From Clostridia bacterium (GTDB lineage: Bacteria; Bacillota_A; Clostridia; UBA1212): a stretch of 5,569 nucleotides of DNA. Under the pieces are notes generated by a model. It had not been told where the DNA came from and ran no database searches. It saw nothing but the letters and a program-made list of their open reading frames with translations. Location: NCBI GenBank assembly GCA_017464985.1, contig JAFTXL010000026.1:1-5569 (forward strand), read 5' to 3'. Each line of letters begins with the position of its first letter. The stretch's first letter is position 1. Below are positions 1 to 5,569 of this stretch, one piece after another. Both the position numbers and the translations under genes were made by a program.

Positions 1-40
1 AGTATTTATTTAATATTATTTAAATATTTTATTTAATAGC

Positions 41-69
41 GGCGAGGTTTTAGCCTCGCCTTTTTCGTT
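41..69 (+). terminator. Intrinsic terminator of an upstream gene
   Basis: A perfect 7-bp stem (GGCGAGG at 41-47, CCTCGCC at 54-60) with a 6-nt loop is followed at once by a T-rich tract (TTTTTCGTT, 61-69). This is the standard rho-independent layout for + strand transcripts. The gene it ends must lie left of the window. Positions 1-40 are almost pure A/T and contain nothing else I can support. Confidence 0.85.
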
Positions 70-115
70 CAAATAATTTTCTGATTTTTTGTCATTATAT
101 TTCGGAGGTAATCAT

Positions 116-272
116 ATGAATGTTTATGATTTAGTTACCTGACGGCAGTACCGTAGAAGAAATTGAGGAAAAGTTGCTTGGCAATACATGCGGCAGGCGT
201 CCGACTTCCTGTACAGACCAGCTTGCAAAAGCTGTAAGAAAAGCGTATAACGAGTGTATAAGCAGTAATTAG
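116..272 (+). pseudogene. Small frameshifted ORF of unknown function (about 51 residues if the frame is repaired)
   Basis: GGAGG at 104-108 sits 7 nt before ATG 116, an excellent start. The frame reads MNVYDLVT and stops at TGA 140-142. Skipping one base (T140) opens a second frame that reads DGSTVEEIEEKLLGN and continues to TAG 270-272, ending KAYNECISSN. The repaired product is short, with an acidic helix-like stretch followed by a basic, cysteine-containing tail. I do not recognise a family. The strong start plus coding-looking continuation suggests a real small gene broken by a one-base insertion, a sequencing error, or +1 recoding. Alternatively the 8-codon ORF is a leader peptide and the rest is fortuitous. 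It ends 14 nt before the flavodoxin start, so the two could share a transcript. Confidence 0.4.
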
Positions 273-286
273 AAAAGAGGTACACT

Positions 287-826
287 GTGGATATTCAAGT
301 GAGATATTATACGCGCTCAGGTAATACACAGAAGCTTGCAGAGGCAATTGCTGCCGCCGTCGGAGCTACTGCAGAGAACATTGAAATTCCTCTCAAGGAA
401 AAAGCAGATATTTTGTTTCTCGGGTGTTCTTATTACGCGTTTGATGTAGATGAGGCGGTAAAGAAATTTGTTTTAGAAAATAAAGAAAAAATAGGGAAGA
501 TTTTTTGCTTCGGCACGTCTGCCATGATGAAATCTACCCGTAAACCGATGAAGAAAGTTGCGGATGAAGCAGGCGTGTATCTTGCTTCGGATGAATTTCA
601 TTGCCGTGGCTCTTTTTGGAAGGTACACAAGGGTCGTCCAAATGAAGCAGATTTGAAAAGTGCTGCTGAGTTTGCCAAAAAGGTGCTTAAAGGCCTTGAA
701 GCAAAAGGATATGTCAGACGCTGCCGTTCTTCGGAGGATGAACGTGTACTTATGGTGGAAATAACAGAAAACGGAGAGAAATTAAAGGAGCAGGCAGTAG
801 ATATCCCCGAAAAAGTTGCCGGGTGA
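287..826 (+). CDS. Flavodoxin-like protein with a C-terminal MarR-wing remnant
   Basis: The start is GTG 287, set by AAAGAGG at 274-280 with 6-nt spacing; the product is 179 residues. Residues 1 to about 135 form a short-chain flavodoxin fold: the FMN phosphate loop T9-R-S-G-N-T14 follows strand 1, then strands ADILFLGCSYYAF and KIFCFGTSAMM, and a conserved EFHCRGSF...HKGRPNE stretch seen in small clostridial flavodoxin-like proteins. Such proteins are cytoplasmic FMN carriers that move electrons at low potential; the partner here is unknown. From about G136 the sequence changes to GLEAKGYVRRCRSSEDERVL...ITENGEKLKEQAVDIPEK, which matches the beta-wing and following helix of MarR regulators (D151 and R153 in the wing). 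The recognition helix and dimerisation helices are missing, so DNA binding by this tail is not expected. The flavodoxin call is firm; the fusion reading rests on motif recognition. Confidence 0.82.
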   Translation: MDIQVRYYTRSGNTQKLAEAIAAAVGATAENIEIPLKEKADILFLGCSYYAFDVDEAVKKFVLENKEKIGKIFCFGTSAMMKSTRKPMKKVADEAGVYLASDEFHCRGSFWKVHKGRPNEADLKSAAEFAKKVLKGLEAKGYVRRCRSSEDERVLMVEITENGEKLKEQAVDIPEKVAG

Positions 827-863
827 TTATCATATATAGAAATCAGTTTTAAAATAAAAAAAT

Positions 864-893
864 CTGTGTTATCATTTACAAATCATCACACAG
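864..893. promoter_or_regulatory. 30-bp imperfect dyad upstream of the polymerase gene
   Basis: The outer arms CTGTGT (864-869) and ACACAG (888-893) are exact reverse complements. Inside them AT pairs with AT (871-872 with 885-886) and ATTT pairs with AAAT (874-877 with 880-883), around a central AC. Twelve of fourteen base-pair positions match; the mismatches are 870/887 and 873/884. A possible weak -10 hexamer, TATCAT (869-874), lies inside the left half, but no good -35 is visible. It could be a repressor operator or a 5'-UTR hairpin ending 4 nt before the GGAG ribosome site. The regulator is unknown. Confidence 0.4.
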
Positions 894-894
894 T

Positions 895-901
895 AACGGA
901 G
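895..901 (+). promoter_or_regulatory. Ribosome binding site that decides the PolC start
   Basis: AACGGAG at 895-901 is the only Shine-Dalgarno-like match near the 5' end of the polymerase frame. It is 9 nt from ATG 911. The in-frame GTG at 866 lies upstream of this site, inside the dyad, and has no ribosome site of its own, so 911 is preferred. ATG 920 would be an 18-nt spacing and is less likely. Confidence 0.65.
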
Positions 902-910
902 ACGCATGAG

Positions 911-3900
911 ATGGCTGCTATGAATACAGATTTATCACGTATAAAAATAGAAAAAGTGACTGTTAATAAGGAGCAAAAAAGCTTCCTTGCGGAGATTTCA
1001 TGCGATGAATTTGTAATATACAGAGACATTGCCGCTGTACGTGAAAAACTGTGCGATGCTCTCAAATGCGACCGTGTTGAAGTGGCTTTTAAATGTAATG
1101 AGGCATTTGAGAGCATAGCGGCGGTGCCCGCTCGCCTTAAAGTGCTATGGGCGAGCGTCCTGCAGTATGTGCAGGAAAAGCATGTCGGAATGTGGGCTAT
1201 TTTAAAAAACAGCACAGCTGTTTATGAAGAGGATATGTTTAAGATATCGATTCCCGGAAGGCTTTCTGCGACACTTTACTCTATGAAAGCAGATGCGTGT
1301 ATTGATGAGTATATATACGGGATATGGGGTATTCACAGACGTTTTGAGTTTATAGAAAACGGAGGCGCATCACCAAAAAATGCGCCTAAAAAAGACGACA
1401 GTGAAGTTGTTGTAGTTGAGTTTTCGGCAGAAGAATATAACAAAGCTGTTGCGGAAAACAGAACCGCATCAAAATCTCAGAATGATTATTCGGGAGGATA
1501 TGACAAAGTATACGGCGGTCAGGGCTCAAAACCTGTACGCAGAGCAGAGGAATACAAAGGAAAGGGTTCAAGACCTGTTCGCAGACCCGAGGAATATAAA
1601 GGAAAAGGTTCAAGAAAGAAAAGAATCCTTACACCGCCTGAGGGTGAGGAGCTTAAAAAGGATCAGAACGGATGCGATATCATCATGGGCGGCCCGATTA
1701 CAGACAGAATCACAAAGATGAAAGATATAACAGCTGATTCCGGTTATGTTGCCGTGCAGGGAAGCGTATTCAAATTCGAGGAAAAACAGATACCGAGCGG
1801 TTCATACATAATAGCTGTAAGTATGACAGACGGTTCGTATTCTATCTGTGTTAAATTTTTCATTGACCCTGAGGATCTGCCTTTTGTAAAAGGCAAATTT
1901 AAAAACGGTAAATGTTTCAAAGTTTACGGCGACGCAAGTGACGACAGATTTTCGCGTGAGCTTGTAATACGCGCAAACAGTATAATTGAGTATAAGCCTG
2001 AGATTCGTATGGATAGAGCTGAGGTAAAACGTGTGGAGCTTCATCTGCATACAAATATGAGCGCGCAGGATGCTTTGACACGTCCAAAAGACCTTGTCGA
2101 TACTTTGGGTAAGTGGGGACATAAAGCGGTTGCGATAACCGACCACGGTGTCGTGCAGGCATACCCTGATATGTTTAATTCGGTTAAGTGGAGCAAGAGT
2201 GACCTTAAACTGCTGTATGGAATTGAGTGCTACCTCACCGATCAGCCGGGAGAAGTGACTAAAGAAGAAGCAAAGAAAATTCCGAGATGGCACTGCATAA
2301 TACTAGTAAAAAATCTTGTCGGACTTAAAAATCTTTATAAGCTTATTTCAAAATCGAATCTGAACTACTACTATAAAAGACCTCTTATGCCGCGATTTGA
2401 GATCGAGGCGATGAGAGAAGGGCTCATTATAGGCAGCGCATGTTCGGAGGGAGAGCTGTACGATGCTGTTCTGAAAGGCGAGAGCGAAGAGAAACTATTG
2501 CAGATGGCATCTTTTTACGATTATCTTGAAATACAGCCGACAGATAATAATCAGTACCTTATCAGAAAAGGTGAAGTGGCAAGTACATGGGAGCTTCGTG
2601 AGATAAATAAAAAGATTATTGAACTCGGCGACAAACTTGGCAAAATGACGGTTGCGACATGTGACGTACATTTTCTTAATCCCGAGGATGCTATATACAG
2701 AAACGTAATGCAGAGCGCAATGGGATTTGATGACGCTGATATGCAGCCGCCGCTGTATCTTCGTACAACGGAGGAAATGCTTGCTGAATTTGATTATTTA
2801 GGCGACAGAGCATATGAAATAGTTGTTGAAAATACAAATAAGATTGCGGACATGATAGAGAGCATCAGACCTGTGCCGGACGGATTCTTTCCTCCGGTAA
2901 TCGAAGGCTCTGATGAAAAGATAAGACAGAGTTCTTATGAAAAGGCGAGAGAGACATACGGACCTAATGTTCCTGATTTTGTTATGGCAAGACTTGACCG
3001 AGAGCTTGACGCGATAATCGGTAACGGATATTCAATCATGTACCTTACCGCAAAGGAGCTTGTTGCGGAGTCTGCGAGAAACGGTTATTCGGTTGGTTCG
3101 CGAGGTTCGGTAGGTTCGTCGCTTGCAGCGTACATGTCAGGTATCACAGAGGTTAACTCGCTTGAGCCGCATTACAGATGTCCCAAGTGTTTCTATAATG
3201 AATTTTTCCTGCATCAGGAATACGAAAACGGTTGGGACATGCCTAAAAAAGACTGCCCGAATTGCGGTGAGCCGCTTATCCGTGACGGATTTGATATTCC
3301 GTTTGAAACATTCCTTGGTTTTGACGGTGATAAAGTTCCTGATATCGACCTGAACTTTGCGTCAGACGACCAGCCGAATGCACACAGATATACTGCTGTG
3401 CTTTTCGGAGAGGATTACGTGTTCCGAGCAGGAACGATATCGGGTTTGGCTGAGAAAAACGCGAGAGGTTATGTGCTTAAATATCTTGAGCGGCATGAAA
3501 TGACTGCGTCTGAGACGGAGATAAGCAGGCTTGCGAGTGGCTTTATCGGTGTAAGAAAGACAACAGGACAGCATCCGGGAGGAATCATGGTAATTCCAAA
3601 AGACCATGATATATATGATTTCACCCCGATACAGCATCCTGCCGATGACCCCAATTCTGATACAATCACAACACACTTTGATTACCATTTTCTGCACGAT
3701 AATATTCTGAAACTCGATATACTCGGACACGATGGTCCTGCGATGCTTAAATATCTTGAGGACTTCACCGGAATAAAGAGCTCTACAATAGATATCGGAG
3801 ATGAAAAAGTGCTGTCGCTTTTCAGCGGTGTGGATGCGCTGAATATGGATATGAAAGAACTGCGAATACCTATTGAGTTTGGTACACTCGGTATTCCTGA

Positions 3901-4780
3901 GTTCGGAACAGGATTTGCTATGGGCATGCTTAAAGATACAATGCCGACAAGTGTTTCGGAACTTGTGCGAATTGCGGGACTTTCACACGGTACGGATGTG
4001 TGGCTCGGCAATGCGCAGGATCTTATAAAAAACGGTACTTGTACACTTTCGGAGGCGATATGCTGCCGTGACGATATCATGCTGTTTCTTATCAAAATGG
4101 GTATGGATAAAAAACAATCATTTGTTATCATGGAACAGGTTCGTAAGGGTAAAGGTCTTAAGCCTGAACAGGTGGAAGATATGCTGGAACATGATGTTCC
4201 TGAATGGTACATAGACTCATGTAAAAAGATTAAATATATGTTCCCTCGCGCCCATGCTGTTGCGTATGTAATGCTTTCTCTTAGAATCGCATGGTACAAA
4301 GTGTATTATCCGCTTGCGTATTATGCTACGAGGTTTACACTCAAAGTAGACGATTTTGATGCTGCGAATATGATTCACGGTGTCGATAAAGCTTTTATGT
4401 GCATGACGGAAATGAAAAAGAACAATGCTACAGGAAAAGAGGAACGCCAGCTTATAATATATGAGCAGCTCATGGAACTGTATGCACGTGGAGTTAAGTT
4501 CCTGCCTGTTGATTTGTACAAATCGGAAGCAATAAAATTTGTGCCTGAGGGCGATGCTATAAGACCGCCGTTCAGCTCCTTGCAGGGTGTGGGAGTAAAT
4601 GCCGCGGAGAGCATCGTAACTGCGCGTAATGACGGAAAAGGTGAATTTATTTCTGTGGAGGATTTGCGTGCTAGAGCAGGTCTTAATAAAGCCGTAATTG
4701 AGACATTGAGAGAAGAAGGCTGTCTTGACGGTATTCCGGAGGACGACAGGATATCACTGTTTGATTTAGGAATGATATGA
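911..4780 (+). CDS. polC: PolC-type DNA polymerase III alpha subunit lacking the DnaQ-like exonuclease insert
   Basis: Replicative DNA polymerase of the C family, working with the beta clamp at the fork; 1289 residues from ATG 911, against about 1440 for Bacillus PolC. Domains: shortened N-terminal domain (1-148); basic repeat-bearing linker (about 150-258); OB fold (about 260-370); PHP domain (about 375-610) with H378-L-H380, D387, H412, E439, H461, C511, D585-V-H587; polymerase core with GSRGSVGSS (729-737), a zinc ribbon (C757, C760, C782, C785), catalytic D811-I-D813 in PDIDLNF and D936 in KLDILG; C-terminal helix-hairpin-helix region ending RISLFDLGMI. The exonuclease normally inserted between E439 and H461 is absent, with its DVETTG, HNASFD and HRAIYDA motifs. 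Catalytic residues are intact, so an active polymerase is expected. The usual neighbours (proS, rseP, dxr) are not seen, so it may be a second PolC. Family call is very secure. Confidence 0.96.
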   Translation: MAAMNTDLSRIKIEKVTVNKEQKSFLAEISCDEFVIYRDIAAVREKLCDALKCDRVEVAFKCNEAFESIAAVPARLKVLWASVLQYVQEKHVGMWAILKNSTAVYEEDMFKISIPGRLSATLYSMKADACIDEYIYGIWGIHRRFEFIENGGASPKNAPKKDDSEVVVVEFSAEEYNKAVAENRTASKSQNDYSGGYDKVYGGQGSKPVRRAEEYKGKGSRPVRRPEEYKGKGSRKKRILTPPEGEELKKDQNGCDIIMGGPITDRITKMKDITADSGYVAVQGSVFKFEEKQIPSGSYIIAVSMTDGSYSICVKFFIDPEDLPFVKGKFKNGKCFKVYGDASDDRFSRELVIRANSIIEYKPEIRMDRAEVKRVELHLHTNMSAQDALTRPKDLVDTLGKWGHKAVAITDHGVVQAYPDMFNSVKWSKSDLKLLYGIECYLTDQPGEVTKEEAKKIPRWHCIILVKNLVGLKNLYKLISKSNLNYYYKRPLMPRFEIEAMREGLIIGSACSEGELYDAVLKGESEEKLLQMASFYDYLEIQPTDNNQYLIRKGEVASTWELREINKKIIELGDKLGKMTVATCDVHFLNPEDAIYRNVMQSAMGFDDADMQPPLYLRTTEEMLAEFDYLGDRAYEIVVENTNKIADMIESIRPVPDGFFPPVIEGSDEKIRQSSYEKARETYGPNVPDFVMARLDRELDAIIGNGYSIMYLTAKELVAESARNGYSVGSRGSVGSSLAAYMSGITEVNSLEPHYRCPKCFYNEFFLHQEYENGWDMPKKDCPNCGEPLIRDGFDIPFETFLGFDGDKVPDIDLNFASDDQPNAHRYTAVLFGEDYVFRAGTISGLAEKNARGYVLKYLERHEMTASETEISRLASGFIGVRKTTGQHPGGIMVIPKDHDIYDFTPIQHPADDPNSDTITTHFDYHFLHDNILKLDILGHDGPAMLKYLEDFTGIKSSTIDIGDEKVLSLFSGVDALNMDMKELRIPIEFGTLGIPEFGTGFAMGMLKDTMPTSVSELVRIAGLSHGTDVWLGNAQDLIKNGTCTLSEAICCRDDIMLFLIKMGMDKKQSFVIMEQVRKGKGLKPEQVEDMLEHDVPEWYIDSCKKIKYMFPRAHAVAYVMLSLRIAWYKVYYPLAYYATRFTLKVDDFDAANMIHGVDKAFMCMTEMKKNNATGKEERQLIIYEQLMELYARGVKFLPVDLYKSEAIKFVPEGDAIRPPFSSLQGVGVNAAESIVTARNDGKGEFISVEDLRARAGLNKAVIETLREEGCLDGIPEDDRISLFDLGMI
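1523..1615 (+). repeat. In-frame 42-bp tandem repeat in the PolC linker
   Basis: Two full 14-codon units (1523-1564 and 1565-1606) encode GSKPVRRAEEYKGK and GSRPVRRPEEYKGK. A partial third unit (1607-1615) encodes GSR and runs into KKR. The copies differ at several third positions and two amino acids (K/R, A/P), so the duplication is not brand new. The repeat lies in the low-complexity, strongly basic linker between the N-terminal domain and the OB fold (residues 205-235), where a length change should be tolerated. A DNA- or partner-binding role for the basic repeats is possible but not shown. Confidence 0.85.
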
Positions 4781-4801
4781 TGGTTGATTTTTAATAATGG
4801 A

Positions 4802-4864
4802 TTGCGGCGCAGGGCTGTTTTCCTTAATAATCAACATTAAAGTAAAAACAGCCCTGCGCCGCAA
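4802..4864. repeat. 20-bp perfect inverted repeat between polC and the glycosidase gene
   Basis: TTGCGGCGCAGGGCTGTTTT (4802-4821) is the exact reverse complement of 4845-4864. The 23-nt loop contains a further 5-bp pairing, TTAAT (4824-4828) with ATTAA (4836-4840), so transcripts from either strand would fold into a long hairpin. It begins 21 nt after the polymerase stop and ends 5 nt before the GGAGG ribosome site of the next gene. There is no T-tract after the outer stem on either strand, so it is not a textbook terminator, although the arms carry T4/A4 next to a GC-rich core. It may act as a bidirectional terminator, an mRNA-stabilising hairpin, or a dispersed palindromic repeat. Confidence 0.8.
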
Positions 4865-4881
4865 GTAACGGAGGAGAAATT

Positions 4882-5569
4882 ATGCTGAGTAAAAAAGTTG
4901 AATTTGCAAAAGCTGTTCCCGTATGGGCTGACGGCTTAGAAAAAGAGATGAATATAAGTGTACTTTTTTGCGGAAATGTACATTTGACAGCAGCCTGCGA
5001 ACATAACTCAGACGCTGTTCTTAGAGTTACCGGAAGCAGCGCGTATTTTATCAGAATCAACGGTGATTTTTTTGCGACAGGTCCCGCAAGAGCGGGCCAC
5101 GGACATTACCGTGTAGATAAATTGCCTATAGGCGAATTGCTTAAAAGTGGAGACAATAAAATAGAAATTCTTGTTGCTGGCTATAATTCAAACAGTTTCT
5201 ATTGGCTTGACCAACCCTCATTTCTCTGTGCTGAGATTATAGCCCGGGGGACGCCCGTGCTGTGGACTGCACAGAGTGATAATGCGGCAGACGGCTCTGC
5301 CATATTCAAGGCATATATCTATAATGAAAGAACTGTAAAGGTGCAAAGATATTCTTTCCAGAGAAATTTTGCCGAGGTGTATGATTTTTCGAATAAGACA
5401 GACTTTACAAATCCCGTGAAGCTGATAAATGCCGAAGCGGAAAAAAAAGTATTTATAGAACGCGGAATTTTTTATCCTAAATACGAAAAACAACACGTGG
5501 AATCTGTAGTTTGCAGCGGAAAGGTATCATTTTCGGAAAAAGAAAGTTATTATTCTGACAGAGCAATCG
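4882..5569 (+). CDS. N-terminal part of a GH78 alpha-L-rhamnosidase-like glycosidase (cut by the window end)
   Basis: The frame opens at ATG 4882 behind GGAGG at 4870-4874 (7-nt spacing) and stays open for 229 codons to the window edge. There is no signal peptide (it starts MLSKKVEFAKAVPVW), so a cytoplasmic enzyme is likely. Residues about 50-120 contain AYFIRINGDFFATGPARAGH, then HYRVDKLPIGELLKSGDNKI and AGYNSNSFYWLDQPSFLCAE. These match the N-terminal beta-sandwich of GH78-type proteins (pattern: yr-l-NG-f-a-GPAR, then D-l-p-lL--G-N-i). Family members remove L-rhamnose from plant or bacterial glycans and usually exceed 700 residues; the (alpha/alpha)6 catalytic barrel with its acidic residues would lie beyond the window. 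Substrate and catalysis therefore cannot be judged here. The hairpin before it suggests a transcription unit separate from polC. Assignment to a rhamnosidase-like protein is fairly confident; true rhamnosidase activity is not established. Confidence 0.75.
   Translation, partial: MLSKKVEFAKAVPVWADGLEKEMNISVLFCGNVHLTAACEHNSDAVLRVTGSSAYFIRINGDFFATGPARAGHGHYRVDKLPIGELLKSGDNKIEILVAGYNSNSFYWLDQPSFLCAEIIARGTPVLWTAQSDNAADGSAIFKAYIYNERTVKVQRYSFQRNFAEVYDFSNKTDFTNPVKLINAEAEKKVFIERGIFYPKYEKQHVESVVCSGKVSFSEKESYYSDRAI

Noticed and set aside
692..826. A separate MarR gene
   Set aside because: Only the wing and part of the next helix are present, with no start codon/ribosome site and no recognition helix; it is part of the flavodoxin frame.
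866..910. GTG 866 as an upstream start for the polymerase, adding 15 residues
   Set aside because: It has no ribosome site, lies inside the dyad, and the extra residues do not look like the start of the family; ATG 911 has AACGGAG at good spacing.
1416..1721. Overlapping + strand frame of 101 codons in the linker region
   Set aside because: Its basic composition mirrors the repeat-rich linker in another frame; no clear ribosome site and no family match.
1802..2293. Reverse-strand open frame of 163 codons
   Set aside because: Lies wholly inside the well-supported polymerase gene and has no recognisable protein family, so it is a shadow frame.
3682..4299. Reverse-strand open frame of 205 codons
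   Set aside because: Antisense to the conserved polymerase core; its serine/isoleucine-rich product is what reversed PolC codons give.
5218..5496. Reverse-strand frame near the right end
   Set aside because: Antisense to the glycosidase frame, which has a strong start and recognisable GH78-like motifs.
1..5569. CRISPR array, tRNA/rRNA genes, transposase or integrase
   Set aside because: No spaced direct repeats, no cloverleaf or rRNA-like stretch, and no mobile-element protein motifs were seen on either strand.

Overview
The window looks like a chromosomal segment from a gut-type clostridium, most likely of the Ruminococcus/Oscillospiraceae sort. This rests on the PolC-type DNA polymerase (a Firmicutes hallmark), strong GGAGG-type ribosome sites, moderate-to-low GC, AT-rich spacers and a plant-glycan glycosidase next door. 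The genus is inference. All recognisable genes read on the + strand.

Layout. Positions 1-70 are AT-rich and carry an intrinsic terminator for a gene outside the window. Positions 116-272 hold a small reading frame with a strong ribosome site, interrupted by a +1 frameshift after eight codons. Positions 287-826 encode a flavodoxin whose last ~44 residues look like the wing region of a MarR-type regulator, so this is an in-frame chimera or remnant. A 30-bp dyad at 864-893 lies just before the ribosome site of the largest gene. That gene, 911-4780, is a PolC-type DNA polymerase III alpha subunit of 1289 residues. An intergenic 20-bp perfect inverted repeat (4802-4864) follows, and then the first 229 codons of a gene that runs off the right edge. 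Its product resembles the N-terminal beta-sandwich part of GH78 alpha-L-rhamnosidase-like enzymes.

The main point of interest is the polymerase. The OB fold, PHP domain, palm aspartates, zinc ribbon and helix-hairpin-helix end are all present. The DnaQ-like 3'-5' exonuclease normally inserted in the PHP domain of PolC is absent: only 22 positions separate the two PHP ligands that normally flank it. All nine PHP metal-ligand positions appear intact, which suggests (inference) that the PHP domain might supply proofreading, as in DnaE1 of mycobacteria. The linker carries a 42-bp tandem repeat, the terminal clamp-binding motif is altered, and no usual polC neighbours are visible, so it may be a second, divergent PolC.

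The genes do not form an obvious pathway. The flavodoxin remnant, polymerase and glycosidase look like independent units separated by hairpin-containing spacers.
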